From Hyphococcus sp. (GTDB taxonomy: Bacteria > Pseudomonadota > Alphaproteobacteria > Caulobacterales > Parvularculaceae), in contig JAJFFY010000046.1 of assembly GCA_021776415.1 (NCBI GenBank), forward strand, positions 112,536-176,535: a stretch of 64,000 nucleotides of DNA, written 5' to 3'. Numbering within the stretch: the stretch's first letter is position 1; every line of letters begins with the position of its first letter. This document shows, one piece after another, positions 55,864-64,000 of the stretch. The notes beneath the pieces were generated by a model, which was not told the origin of the DNA, did not search any database, and worked only from the letters and a program-made list of their open reading frames with translations. Position numbers and translations under genes: made by a program.

Positions 55864-57531
55864 ATGGCGAAGTACCAATATATCTATTTCATGCAAGGCC
55901 TGACAAAGCAGTTCACGGGCGGCAAAAAGATATTAGAAGACATACACTTACAGTTCTTTCCCGATGCAAAAATCGGGGTTGTCGGGGTCAATGGCGCCGG
56001 GAAATCGACGCTTTTGAAGATTATGGCCGGGATTGACCAGGAATTTTCCGGCGAGGCCTATGCGGCCGATGGCGCGCGGATCGGATATTTGGCGCAAGAG
56101 CCGGTTCTGGACGAAACCAAGACAGTTTTTGAAAATGTGATGGAAGGGGTCGGATCGGTCAAAGCCAAGATCGATGCGTTTAATGCGGTGTCGGTGGAGC
56201 TTGGTGAGAATTATTCTGACGAGCTGATGGAGAAAATGTCGGCGCTGCAAGAAGAGATCGATGCGGCCGATGGCTGGGATATCGATTCGAAAATCGAGAT
56301 GGCCATGGGCGCATTGCGCTGCCCACCCGGCGACTGGTCGGTTGATAAATTATCCGGCGGCGAAAAGCGCCGCGTTGCCCTGGCGGCGTTGTTGTTGTCG
56401 AAGCCGGATTTGCTGCTGCTGGACGAGCCAACCAACCACCTCGATGCGGAATCGGTAGCCTGGCTCGAACACCATCTTCGCGAGTTTCCGGGCGCCGTTG
56501 TTCTGGTGACCCATGACCGGTACTTCCTCGACAACGTCACCGGCTGGATCTTAGAGCTCGATCGGGGCAGGGGGCTTCCGTTTGAAGGAAATTATTCGTC
56601 CTGGATCGATCAAAAACGCAAACGCCTGGAACAAGAAAAACGCGAAGACGGCAATCGTAAAAAGACGCTCGACCGCGAAGTCGACTGGATCAACGCTTCT
56701 CCGCGCGCGCGCCAGGCAAAATCCAAAGCCCGGATCAACGCCTATGAGGAACTGCTCGCCAAAGCGGGCGCTCAGGACATTGGTCAGGCGCAAATTCAAA
56801 TTCCGCCGGGCTCACGTCTTGGCGGCGTTGTTATTGAGGCGGACAATCTCAAAAAAGGCTTCGGCGACAAGCTCCTGTTCGATGGGTTGAGCTTTCAGCT
56901 GCCGCCTGGCGGCATTGTCGGCGTGGTCGGCCCGAACGGGGCCGGCAAGACGACGCTGTTTCGCATGCTGACGGGGCAGGAAGAGCCAGACAACGGCGCC
57001 TTGCGGATCGGCGAGACGGTTAAGATGGGCTATATCGACCAGACCCGCGAGAACCTTGATGGCGGCAAAAATGTCTGGGAAGAAATTTCCGGCGGCAATG
57101 ATATTATTCAGCTCGGCATGCGGGAAATCTCAAGCCGCGCTTATGTCGGCTGGTTCAATTTCAAGGGCGGCGATCAGCAAAAGAAAGTTGGCAGCTTATC
57201 CGGCGGCGAACGCAACCGCGTGCAGCTGGCGAAGATGCTGAAAGAGGGCGCCAATCTTTTGCTGCTCGATGAGCCGACCAACGATCTTGATGTCGATACG
57301 CTGCGCGAGCTTGAGGGCGCGCTGGAAGATTTCGCCGGCTGCGCCGTGATCATCTCTCACGATCGGTGGTTTCTGGATCGCATCGCGACGCATATCCTCG
57401 CCTTCGAAGGCGACAGCCATGTGGAATGGTTTGAAGGCAACTTCGAAGACTATATGGAAGATAAAAAAAGCCGCCTGGGCCACGACGCCGACGTCCCCAA
57501 ACGCATCAAATACAAACCCCTGACCCGGTAA
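55864..57531 (+). CDS. ettA: Energy-dependent translational throttle protein EttA
   Basis: The 555-residue ABC-F ATPase binds the ribosomal E site. Two ABC cassettes are present: Walker A GVNGAGKSTLLK (about 40-51) and GPNGAGKTTLFR; signatures KLSGGEKRRVALAALLLSKP and SLSGGERNRVQLAKMLKEG; Walker B LLLLDEPTNHLD and LLLLDEPTNDLD. The P-site tRNA interaction motif linker (about 240-310: QKRKRLEQEKREDGNRKKT) and the start YIYFMQGLTKQFTGGKKILE are typical of EttA rather than other ABC-F proteins. AGGAG lies 12 nt upstream of the ATG. Confidence 0.96.
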   Translation: MAKYQYIYFMQGLTKQFTGGKKILEDIHLQFFPDAKIGVVGVNGAGKSTLLKIMAGIDQEFSGEAYAADGARIGYLAQEPVLDETKTVFENVMEGVGSVKAKIDAFNAVSVELGENYSDELMEKMSALQEEIDAADGWDIDSKIEMAMGALRCPPGDWSVDKLSGGEKRRVALAALLLSKPDLLLLDEPTNHLDAESVAWLEHHLREFPGAVVLVTHDRYFLDNVTGWILELDRGRGLPFEGNYSSWIDQKRKRLEQEKREDGNRKKTLDREVDWINASPRARQAKSKARINAYEELLAKAGAQDIGQAQIQIPPGSRLGGVVIEADNLKKGFGDKLLFDGLSFQLPPGGIVGVVGPNGAGKTTLFRMLTGQEEPDNGALRIGETVKMGYIDQTRENLDGGKNVWEEISGGNDIIQLGMREISSRAYVGWFNFKGGDQQKKVGSLSGGERNRVQLAKMLKEGANLLLLDEPTNDLDVDTLRELEGALEDFAGCAVIISHDRWFLDRIATHILAFEGDSHVEWFEGNFEDYMEDKKSRLGHDADVPKRIKYKPLTR

Positions 57532-57563
57532 CGGTCAGGTACGGCGCCGCCAGCGGACATTAA

Positions 57564-58142
57564 TCAGGTCGTGCAGTTATTGGAATTGTCGCAAAGCTGC
57601 ACCCGGTTGACGAGGCGGGGCCAGCGGATTGAGGTCTTCGTAAACACCACCGGGGCGCTTACAAAGTAGCTCGTGAAGGGCGGCGAGTAGGGATAGGTAA
57701 TCTCTACAATAATGAGCGAGCCCAAGGCGCTCAGCACCGCATCATCGCCAAGTTTAGTATATTGGTCGCCCGGCGTGTAGGGCTGGGCGCCCAACTCATC
57801 CCGGCTCCAGTGAACTTCCGGACCGTTCACTGGGTCGGAAATGACGCTGATAATGTTCACATTAAGGGTGGCGCTTGCGGCTGGATCGAGGATTGTCAAA
57901 GCGCCGTCAATCAAATTGGTGACGTCGTCATATGTAAGCTCGGTCGATTGCGCGGCGAGGTCGGAGATGGTGTTAACGGCGATAGCAACCCGCCGGTTCT
58001 CCGTCGCGACGTCAGATGTCTCAAGCATGCCGAAAAATAGCGTAATCAGCACCGGCAGGAGCAAAGCAAATTCCGTCGCCGCCATGCCTTTTTTGCATGC
58101 AGAAAGATTTCGCACTGTTTGGAAAAATGTTTTCATACTCAT
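57564..58142 (-). CDS. TadE-family pilus protein
   Basis: The protein has 192 residues from ATG 58142 (alternatives 58136 and 58166, the latter inside the upstream gene). A basic N-terminus and the TadE signature KKGMAATEFALLLPVLITLF (about 18-37) form one membrane helix, followed by a periplasmic domain (NRRVAIAVNTISDLAAQSTE). The paired C-terminal cysteines (LCDNSNNC) may form a disulfide. TadE pseudopilins are minor components of Tad/Flp pilus systems. It is third in the leftward group tadG-tadE-tadE. No Tad secretion ATPase or prepilin peptidase genes are in the window. Confidence 0.85.
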   Translation of the reverse strand: MSMKTFFQTVRNLSACKKGMAATEFALLLPVLITLFFGMLETSDVATENRRVAIAVNTISDLAAQSTELTYDDVTNLIDGALTILDPAASATLNVNIISVISDPVNGPEVHWSRDELGAQPYTPGDQYTKLGDDAVLSALGSLIIVEITYPYSPPFTSYFVSAPVVFTKTSIRWPRLVNRVQLCDNSNNCTT

Positions 58143-58155
58143 GTTCTGTACCCGC

Positions 58156-58758
58156 CTATGGAGCATTTGACTGATAGGGCTCGTTCCGGAAAATCATTGA
58201 CGAAACGAGCCGCCGTTTGCTTGTGCCTGGCTCAGATACGTTAATCCCAATAGCGGGATTAATTGTGTCGTAGATATAACATATTCGTACACGAACAATC
58301 TGAAGTTCATCGCCAGGGGTGAAGGGAATAGCGCTTATGTCAGCCGGAGGCGCGTCAGCGCAGGTCGGAGGCGTGGAGTCCGCGGCAAGGGCGTTAAAGG
58401 TTGCATAGGTCTGCACCTCGACGGTCAGGCGTGTGCTGCACGCGCCAAAAGTATCAAGTACATCGCAGACTGTGTCGTAGATGACGTCGAATTTTTGTTG
58501 TTCAGTGCCCGCCAATTGTTGGATCTGGCCGGTTTTGACCAGCCGTGCGGCTTCCGAGACGGACGCGTCGACAATAGAATTGGCGTAAAAGAACCAGCCA
58601 ACCTCAAAGGTTGAAAACATCATCAATAGAAATATTGGGGCGACCATGGAGAATTCCACAGCGGCTGCGCCGCTGCGGTCTCCGGCAAAGCGCCGCCGCC
58701 TCGGGAGCAGGCGAAGCCAGCGTGAGCGCTTTGGGTTCATTGGTTTGGACAAACTCAT
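58156..58758 (-). CDS. TadE-family pilus protein
   Basis: The 200-residue protein has the TadE motif DRSGAAAVEFSMVAPIFLLM (about 27-46), an Arg-rich cytoplasmic leader ahead of it, one membrane helix, and a periplasmic domain with three Cys (VCDVLDTFGACS, PPTCADAP). Its ATG lies 11 bp after the tadG stop. It differs greatly from the following TadE-like gene, so they are functionally distinct minor pilins. AAGGCGG precedes the start. Confidence 0.87.
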   Translation of the reverse strand: MSLSKPMNPKRSRWLRLLPRRRRFAGDRSGAAAVEFSMVAPIFLLMMFSTFEVGWFFYANSIVDASVSEAARLVKTGQIQQLAGTEQQKFDVIYDTVCDVLDTFGACSTRLTVEVQTYATFNALAADSTPPTCADAPPADISAIPFTPGDELQIVRVRICYIYDTINPAIGINVSEPGTSKRRLVSSMIFRNEPYQSNAP

Positions 58759-58769
58759 CGCCAGCCGCC

Positions 58770-60875
58770 TTATTTACTGATGTGAAGTTTGACGAGGTCG
58801 TCGGCGATATCGCCAAACGCATCCGCCAGCTGATCGCCATCCGGCGCATTGAAGAAATATGGCGCGGTCGGTTCTGTCGCACAGGACTTGAATATATTTT
58901 CGATAGTGCTTCCCGGATTCACATCAAAAACAATTGTATAAACGAGGACATTGTCCTGTTTCATTCGGCGGCAGAGACGAAGGATTTTATTATCGGCTTC
59001 GTTTTCCATTTCACTGGTTTGATCAACATTGTCGCCCATGCGTTCTTCAATCTCATAACCAAATGCCGAGATCGACGATCCCCAATGGGTGTTGCGACCA
59101 CTGAAAACATTCTCGCCGTCCGTCATAATGACAACGGCCTTCTGCCAGTCTTCAAATACGGTGCTGCCCGGCCCGTTCTCGCCAGGGCCAATGGCTTCCG
59201 TAAAGGGGGCGTCTGGAGAAACAGCACGCCAGCCCCAAACCACGCCAGCGGGAATGTTTGTGGCGCCGGTGGCGACCAGGCGTTCCATGATACCGGTGCC
59301 AACCCCGTCGATATCGGCGCGTGTGTCCGTTAGGGGGAGAATCGCTTCTGGACAGGCGCTGTAATTCGGACCTTTTGATGCGCTACCCTTGGGCAGGTCA
59401 TAACGATGATTGTAGGTCTCAGTTATCGGATCCCACCAGCCGACATAACCTGTCCGCATGATGTATTCTTGTGTCCCAAAACCAGTGGCTGGCTGAACGC
59501 CCTGCTTTGTCATCCAGTCCATAAATGGCGTATCGGTGATGTTGCCCTGATTGACTTCTCTGAAGTGGCTGACAATCGGCACATATTTATTAAAGGGCGT
59601 ACCCTGATTATAATTGGTGAAACGGTGGTCGCTTATGTAGGATCGATTTGAGTAGGAAGATTCTTTAACCCAGGTCAGAACATTGTCATCGTCTGGATCA
59701 TCAAACCAGAAACCGTTCCAGGCGACGCCATTTACAGTGCCGGATTCGCTATAGTCTCCATTGTCGCAGTCGTCTGCGTCATTACAGTCAGGCTCATCAG
59801 CAAGGAAAACCGGCACCCATCTGGAGTTGCTGATGGAGGCAAGACCTGCAACCGTGAATTCGCCATTAATGCTTGGCATGCTGCTGAATGCATTCCGCAT
59901 CGTCGCATCCGGCTCATCAGCGGAGCTCGGTGTTTGCATGGCTGCGGTTATAATCGCTGTTGTTGTGGCCAGGCCGGGCTCGGTGTCCAACTCATCGAGC
60001 GGATAGGGGCGCGCTTCAACACATCCATCCCAGCTTCTGTCCGGGTCAGAATTGAAAAGGTCATAGTGATTGACTTTGCGTGCGGCGTCGACAACGCCAT
60101 TTTCATCGACGTGAAAGAATCGCGCGCCATTATAGGCTGCAACGCCGTTGGTATCACCCCAGCTATTGGTCCAGCCGCTGGAGGCGCCGGCGTTTACATG
60201 CTGGTTAAAAGGAACGACGCCCACTCTTACATTATCACTTGTCGGATTACTCTCGAACAAAACATCGAGCAGCGCCGTAACCGCGGTCCGCAGGCTGTTC
60301 AGTTTGTTTTGTCCGTTGGAATCGTTCCAACTCATGGAGCCGGTAACGTCGAGGACGAGCGCCAGCTCAATACGCCCCGAACCTTGGGGGGTAATTTCGA
60401 CGCATTTATCAATATCCAGTTCATGGATGCCGGCAACGCCAAGGAGAAAGGTTGAGAGCTTGCCGGTTATGCACGTTGAGATGACGGCGTCGCTGGCGAG
60501 GTTAAAATCGATGTTCCAGCCGCTTAAGAGCTGGTCCTCATAGTCAAAATTTTCCCGGAAAAAAGCATCGCCATAAGTTTCAAGCTGGGTGGGTGTTAGC
60601 GTGTCATCTGCGGCCGCCAGTTGGGCGACGGCGAGGCTGGCTGCGTCCATCGATTCAATCATGTCGGCCCGAACGGCGTTCCAGCGCGTGTAATCAACTG
60701 CGCCGCCGACGAAAAGAAACAAAACTGTCGACATGAACACGAACAGGATCGCAATATTGCCGCTGCGATCGCGCGCAAAGTGGCTAAGGCTGCGCCGCCT
60801 TGGCTGTTGTGTGGGCGCAGACGCAACGATGCGTTTGTTATTTGAAACGCGAGACGTTTTTACCGGAATGAACAT
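58770..60875 (-). CDS. TadG-like protein with von Willebrand factor A domain
   Basis: The 701-residue protein has an Arg-rich leader, a TadE/G-type membrane helix (DRSGNIAILFVFMSTVLFLF, about 36-55) with DYTRWNAVRADMIESMDAAS after it, and a VWA domain (about 170-690). The MIDAS motif is LVLDVTGSMSWND, completed by MTDGENVFSGRNTHWG. A large insert of about 300 residues inside the VWA domain is Asp/Asn-rich with paired cysteines (CNDADDCD), suggesting metal binding and secretion. TadG proteins anchor Tad pili to the envelope. It is first in the operon, with a 569-bp upstream region. Confidence 0.9.
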   Translation of the reverse strand: MFIPVKTSRVSNNKRIVASAPTQQPRRRSLSHFARDRSGNIAILFVFMSTVLFLFVGGAVDYTRWNAVRADMIESMDAASLAVAQLAAADDTLTPTQLETYGDAFFRENFDYEDQLLSGWNIDFNLASDAVISTCITGKLSTFLLGVAGIHELDIDKCVEITPQGSGRIELALVLDVTGSMSWNDSNGQNKLNSLRTAVTALLDVLFESNPTSDNVRVGVVPFNQHVNAGASSGWTNSWGDTNGVAAYNGARFFHVDENGVVDAARKVNHYDLFNSDPDRSWDGCVEARPYPLDELDTEPGLATTTAIITAAMQTPSSADEPDATMRNAFSSMPSINGEFTVAGLASISNSRWVPVFLADEPDCNDADDCDNGDYSESGTVNGVAWNGFWFDDPDDDNVLTWVKESSYSNRSYISDHRFTNYNQGTPFNKYVPIVSHFREVNQGNITDTPFMDWMTKQGVQPATGFGTQEYIMRTGYVGWWDPITETYNHRYDLPKGSASKGPNYSACPEAILPLTDTRADIDGVGTGIMERLVATGATNIPAGVVWGWRAVSPDAPFTEAIGPGENGPGSTVFEDWQKAVVIMTDGENVFSGRNTHWGSSISAFGYEIEERMGDNVDQTSEMENEADNKILRLCRRMKQDNVLVYTIVFDVNPGSTIENIFKSCATEPTAPYFFNAPDGDQLADAFGDIADDLVKLHISK

Positions 60876-61444
60876 TACACACCTTGATCAGCATAATAAC
60901 TAAGTACAAGCGTCTGCCATTATCGCTGCTGCGGTTAACATCATGTAATTGAACTTGGTTAATCGCATGGATTTCGGGTAGGCCGGTGTAATTGTTCTAA
61001 AATTTTACCTACTTTTCATCCCGCCAAACATGAACCGTACACAAATTAACCATGTCGGCTGAAATGTGGCGACCGTTGTGGGCCAATACCATTGGCGTCC
61101 GGCGTCCAATAGCGCCTCGTGCGAACAACGATGAGCGATGGCGGCCGCTAAATTTGTAGATATTGAGGTTGTTTGGGAGCGGCCGATTTTATGGGGTTTG
61201 GAGCGCCAGCGGACCCGCCCGCCATTTTTTGCGGCGCGCGCCTTTCGGCTGGATTAATGCTGAATGTTGGATTGAAACCATCTAAAAATGATAGCACAGG
61301 AAATTCAGAGGCTTAAGGTGCGGACCATGCGTCTTGTGGAAATTTTAGAGGATGCGTTCGGCTTTCGAAAATATCTAATTTATCGGCCAAAGCCTCTGAA
61401 ACCATGTTATTAACCATAAATAGAATCTCTTATGGAGGGTCGTT
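60876..61444. other. 569-bp intergenic region with an 11-bp inverted repeat
   Basis: This is the longest gap in the window, between divergent tadG and the LysM gene. No coding frame has a supportable product. An exact 11-bp inverted repeat (TTCAGAGGCTT at 61304-61314, AAGCCTCTGAA at 61390-61400) encloses 75 nt just upstream of the LysM ribosome site and could fold as an RNA stem. The first 200 bp next to tadG are AT-rich and probably hold its promoter. No tRNA or known riboswitch was recognised. Confidence 0.5.
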
Positions 61445-62542
61445 ATGAACACTATCCGGTTACGCAAAATCATTGGCATTGGCGCGGTAGGGGCGGCGTT
61501 CTTCGTTATGGCGGCGCCGGCCCAGGCTGGGCGTTGTGGTCACTCCTATGCTGTAGATGCGCCGACCACGCTGGTGACGGTGGCGCGCCAATGCAATGTC
61601 AATCTATCAGCACTGTATGAGGCCAACCCAGGCGTCGATCCGCGCAATGTCCGGCCGGGCGAGTATCTGGCGGTGCCTGACGAGATTGATAGCACGATGA
61701 TATCGGTCGTGGACGCGCCTGTGAGCACACCATCAGCGGTTCAACCTTCATTAATCGACAGCCCGGCGCATGAGGTTGGCGCGACAATTATCAATGATAC
61801 GGGTATCAGTGATGCGGGGCGCGCCGGAGTGGCGCAGCGCGTTAGTTATCGCGACCAGTGGAGCTCTTCATCATCACGGGCGAGCTGGCTGCGCGAAGAG
61901 GCCGGCGGCGCCCGCCATCATGCCAATTCAGACACACTAAGTTATCAGCGGCTTTCCGCATTGCGGATTCAAAGCGCCGGATTGCCGACGGCGTCTGCGA
62001 GATTTGCTGAGGCGGAAGCGCCGTCCGGCGTGCAGCTCATAGAATGTCAGGTTCTGCGCAAGCGCGATGGCGGAAAAATTCATAAAGTTCGAAAAATAAT
62101 TTCGACGCCAGATAACACATTTGTTGAAATCAGTGAGATGAAATTAGGCCAGGGAGCTGACTGTCGGTTGATCAGCACATCAGCGCCGGTTCAGCTGACG
62201 CCGGGCGTGCCGGCGGCGCATTATACAACGCCTGCTGTCGGTACTGGCTATCGCCTGCCGGATTACTCAAAAATTGGCGACATAGCGGTGACGCATCGAT
62301 TAGTTGAGCGGCGGCGGGTAATTTCCCTGCGCGGTGAAATTGTTGACAACACCAACGGCTGCTTGTTGCTGAAAACCGACAATGATGTGTTGCGCAGGCT
62401 ATCGACGACGCAGTCCGCTGATGACCTCCTGGGCAAGGAAGTCACTGTCTGGGGAACCATGTCATCAAACGGCGCTTGCGGCGCCGGGGCTTCAATATTG
62501 ATCAGCCATGCGGTCTATGCCGAGCGTTGGCCAGCGAGATAG
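61445..62542 (+). CDS. Secreted LysM-domain protein with C-terminal OB-like domain
   Basis: The 365-residue protein has a signal peptide (GAVGAAFFVMAAPAQA) and a LysM-type wall-binding domain (about 30-77: YAVDAPTTLVTVARQCNVNL, PRNVRPGEYLAVP). A low-complexity Ser-rich region follows (about 85-170), then a short Cys-containing unit (about 198-250) and a C-terminal beta domain (about 282-360: VISLRGEIVDNTNGCLLLKT, LLGKEVTVWGTMSSNGACG). The last resembles DUF5818-like OB domains. GGAGGG lies 6 nt before the ATG. It probably binds peptidoglycan in the periplasm. No enzyme motif is visible. Confidence 0.82.
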   Translation: MNTIRLRKIIGIGAVGAAFFVMAAPAQAGRCGHSYAVDAPTTLVTVARQCNVNLSALYEANPGVDPRNVRPGEYLAVPDEIDSTMISVVDAPVSTPSAVQPSLIDSPAHEVGATIINDTGISDAGRAGVAQRVSYRDQWSSSSSRASWLREEAGGARHHANSDTLSYQRLSALRIQSAGLPTASARFAEAEAPSGVQLIECQVLRKRDGGKIHKVRKIISTPDNTFVEISEMKLGQGADCRLISTSAPVQLTPGVPAAHYTTPAVGTGYRLPDYSKIGDIAVTHRLVERRRVISLRGEIVDNTNGCLLLKTDNDVLRRLSTTQSADDLLGKEVTVWGTMSSNGACGAGASILISHAVYAERWPAR

Positions 62543-62562
62543 CGGCGGTCCGTTGACGCTCA

Positions 62563-63222
62563 ATGCTGTACTCTAACGCCGCTTTGTCGCCGCGTTTTGC
62601 GTGGGTCATGCTGGCGGCGTCGTTGGCGATATTCCTCATTCTCAGCCTGACCGCGCCCGGCGGCGCGTTTGAAGCCGCCGAGCGCGAGTTCCTGTTGTCG
62701 CTGCGCAATGGCGACGATCCGGCTTTGCTCAATGGCCCCGGATGGCTGTTGTACTTTGTACAGAACATTACCGCGCTGGGCGGCTGGCCAGTGTTGACGG
62801 TGTTCAGCCTCGCGCTCGCCGGCGCTCTCATGGTTCAAAAGCAATGGTCATTTCTGCTTGTCCTGCTGGCCGTGGTGATCGGCGAGACAATAATAACCGG
62901 CGTCCTCAAAGGTTTTTTTGATCGGACACGTCCAGATTTTCTACCGCATCTCATATCAGCGAGCAGCAAGAGCTTCCCCAGCGGCCACTCGGCGAGCGCG
63001 GCGGCGGTCTACTTCACCTTTGGTTTGGCGATAGCAAATGTTGTCAAGCAACGGGCCATCCGGCGCTATGCTCTGGGCGCCTCGCTGGTGATTGTTTTCC
63101 TGATCGGCGCCAGCCGGGTTTTCCTTGGCGTGCATTATCCCAGCGACGTCATCGCCGGCTGGTGTGTCGGTGCGGCCTGGGCCAGTGCGGTGTGGCTGGC
63201 GGCGTGGCGGATGGGGCGCTAA
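62563..63222 (+). CDS. PAP2-family membrane phosphatase
   Basis: The 219-residue protein has about six membrane helices and the three-part PAP2 active site: KGFFDRTRP (about 113-121), SFPSGHSAS (about 133-141) and SRVFLGVHYPSD (about 185-196), with His in the second and third as catalytic residues. Enzymes of this class dephosphorylate undecaprenyl or phosphatidyl substrates in the membrane. It follows the LysM gene by 20 bp, so co-transcription and a cell-envelope role are plausible. Confidence 0.92.
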   Translation: MLYSNAALSPRFAWVMLAASLAIFLILSLTAPGGAFEAAEREFLLSLRNGDDPALLNGPGWLLYFVQNITALGGWPVLTVFSLALAGALMVQKQWSFLLVLLAVVIGETIITGVLKGFFDRTRPDFLPHLISASSKSFPSGHSASAAAVYFTFGLAIANVVKQRAIRRYALGASLVIVFLIGASRVFLGVHYPSDVIAGWCVGAAWASAVWLAAWRMGR

Positions 63223-63260
63223 AAATTTGGGGCGTACAACTACAACTGGGAGAGAGCACA

Positions 63261-63551
63261 ATGATACGGCGTAAACTATTGGGAATAACTTTGCTTGGCC
63301 TTGGGGGTGGTTTTGGGTCGGCAGCGCAGGCTAGACCGAGCCAGTGCCCGGAAGCGGCAAGTGGATTAAAGTATGAGTACTACATGGATACCGACAAAAA
63401 ATGGCGATGGCGATTGTGGTCGCGGAATGGAAACATAATAGCAGATTCCGGCCAAGGCTATGACAGCAAACAAGGATTGGATAAGGGTATCTTGCTGGTA
63501 AAGGCCTCATTCAATGCTCCAGTCGTACCAGAATCGCCTACCGCTGAATAA
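63261..63551 (+). CDS. Exported DUF1508 (YegP-like) protein
   Basis: From the ATG at 63261 (GGGAGAG upstream) the protein has 96 residues. A signal peptide (KLLGITLLGLGGGFGSAAQA) comes first, then a single DUF1508 repeat (about 37-85) with the hallmark KWRWRLWSRNGNIIADSGQG and YDSKQGLDKGILLVK. DUF1508 proteins are usually cytoplasmic and of unknown function; an exported single-repeat version is less common. A longer in-frame start (63162) overlaps the PAP2 gene and is rejected. Confidence 0.85.
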   Translation: MIRRKLLGITLLGLGGGFGSAAQARPSQCPEAASGLKYEYYMDTDKKWRWRLWSRNGNIIADSGQGYDSKQGLDKGILLVKASFNAPVVPESPTAE

Positions 63552-63659
63552 TTGCTGCTGACAATCATTCTTTAGAGCCTGACCGAAAATTCCCTCAGCT
63601 TTTGTTCCAAAAAGCAGTGAATCAATTCAACGGTTGAATGAAGTTATAGTATGCATCAT

Positions 63660-63746
63660 TGTCATTGTCGGACTTGTTCCGGCAATCCAGAATGAAAAGC
63701 GCTTCATCTGCGACTCTGGATCACCGGGACAAGCCCGGTGATGACA
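63660..63746. repeat. Imperfect long inverted repeat (REP-like intergenic element)
   Basis: Two 32-bp arms (63660-63691 and 63715-63746) are imperfect reverse complements of the form TGTCAT-x4-GG-x-CTTGT-x-CCGG, separated by 23 bp. The centre contains the palindrome AAGCGCTT. Sequences of this type (a CCGGG-ACAAG-CCCGG core) are common dispersed elements in alphaproteobacterial intergenic DNA. It lies between the DUF1508 gene and the convergent gene at the right edge and may terminate both. Confidence 0.75.
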
Positions 63747-63789
63747 CGTTGTGAGAGGTGTTTTCAACACATAATTTTGAGTCAGACTC

Positions 63790-64000
63790 CTAGCAGCAAG
63801 CGCCGGTACTTGCTTCAGTAGAGCCTTCCCCAAACGGCGACGCGGTCCCGCAGCCCGGGAAAATTCCGTAATGGGTTGCGCCGTCGCCGATGAAATCGAA
63901 ATAGGGCGCAAAGCGGCTTTCCTTCAGCATACGGTAGGTATTGCCGCAAACGGGAAATGTTCGGCCCTTTTCCATGTGGTGATGGCTGTCCAGCGCCAGC
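63790..64000 (-). CDS. C-terminus of an ArsM-like methyltransferase-type protein (cut by right edge)
   Basis: The 69 C-terminal residues before the stop at 63790-63792 are visible. They include FPVCGNTYRMLKESRFAPYF and THYGIFPGCGTASPFGEG, and end TEASTGACC with two terminal cysteines. I associate the VCGNTYRML-x-RF and GIFPGCG pattern with the C-terminal region of ArsM-type arsenite methyltransferases from arsenosugar loci. This is memory-based and only the tail is available. The catalytic domain and start are beyond the right edge. Confidence 0.5.
   Translation of the reverse strand, partial: LALDSHHHMEKGRTFPVCGNTYRMLKESRFAPYFDFIGDGATHYGIFPGCGTASPFGEGSTEASTGACC

Noticed and set aside
60148..60543. 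A 131-codon plus-strand frame inside tadG.
   Set aside because: Antisense shadow of the VWA domain coding sequence, with no independent signal.

Overview
The window is chromosomal DNA of an alphaproteobacterium. The evidence is the flagellar gene set and its arrangement (MotE, a PflI-like protein, FliL beside FlgH, fliF-fliN-fliP-fliG, a FliM without the usual CheY-binding tail), an alphaproteobacterial LexA box (GTTC-N7-GTTC) in front of a Y-family polymerase, an ECF42 sigma factor with YCII partners, and a strong GCG/GCC codon preference. A Parvularculales/Caulobacterales-type lineage is my guess; no rRNA or other marker is present to settle it. No tRNA, rRNA, insertion sequence, phage or CRISPR array was seen.

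Region 1 (1-22311) is a flagellar locus. It holds the start of a flagellin gene with a good sigma-54 promoter, FlgN- and FlgJ-like proteins, fliK-flgD, and a ten-gene leftward operon (fliL1, pflI-like, motE, motA, a 756-residue periplasmic repeat protein, flgF, flgG, flgA, flgH, fliL2). Divergent from that operon is fliF-fliN-fliP-fliG. Then come the leftward hook and ring genes flgE-flgK-flgL-flgI and the divergent pair motB / fliM. The locus supplies hook, rod, L- and P-rings, MS-ring, C-ring, stator and part of the export gate. Genes for FlhA, FlhB, FliQ, FliR, FliE, FlgB, FlgC and FliI must lie elsewhere.

Region 2 (22314-29568) is accessory. It has a large unknown protein with a GNAT-like segment, an ECF42 sigma factor operon with two YCII/DGPF proteins, an orphan lipoprotein preceded by two dyads, a small membrane protein, and a tandem, translationally coupled pair of paralogous membrane proteins followed by a truncated third copy.

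Region 3 (29724-49052) holds an SOS-type polymerase, a membrane-anchored Clp-fold protease, an epoxide-hydrolase-like enzyme, a MoxR ATPase, a lipoprotein zinc metalloprotease, glutathione peroxidase, a membrane-bound LytTR regulator, a phytoene-desaturase-like oxidoreductase and a VIT-family transporter. A probable lysine/omega-amino-acid catabolic pair (ALDH7 + GabT-like transaminase), a Tat-exported class V aminotransferase and a two-subunit 2-oxoacid:ferredoxin oxidoreductase (korAB) complete it.

Region 4 (49370-64000) holds a small transaldolase, an FAH-family hydrolase with an EamA exporter and a free-methionine-sulfoxide reductase, a WS/DGAT acyltransferase with an alpha/beta hydrolase (neutral lipid), a PH-domain protein, EttA, and a TadE-TadE-TadG module. 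It ends with a LysM protein, a PAP2 phosphatase, a DUF1508 protein and the C-terminus of an ArsM-like protein cut by the right edge. Two long inverted repeats of the kind scattered through alphaproteobacterial intergenic DNA lie at 55107-55149 and 63660-63746.

Start sites were chosen by ribosome-binding sites, gene overlaps and family length. Functions are read from motifs by eye, and no database search was possible.
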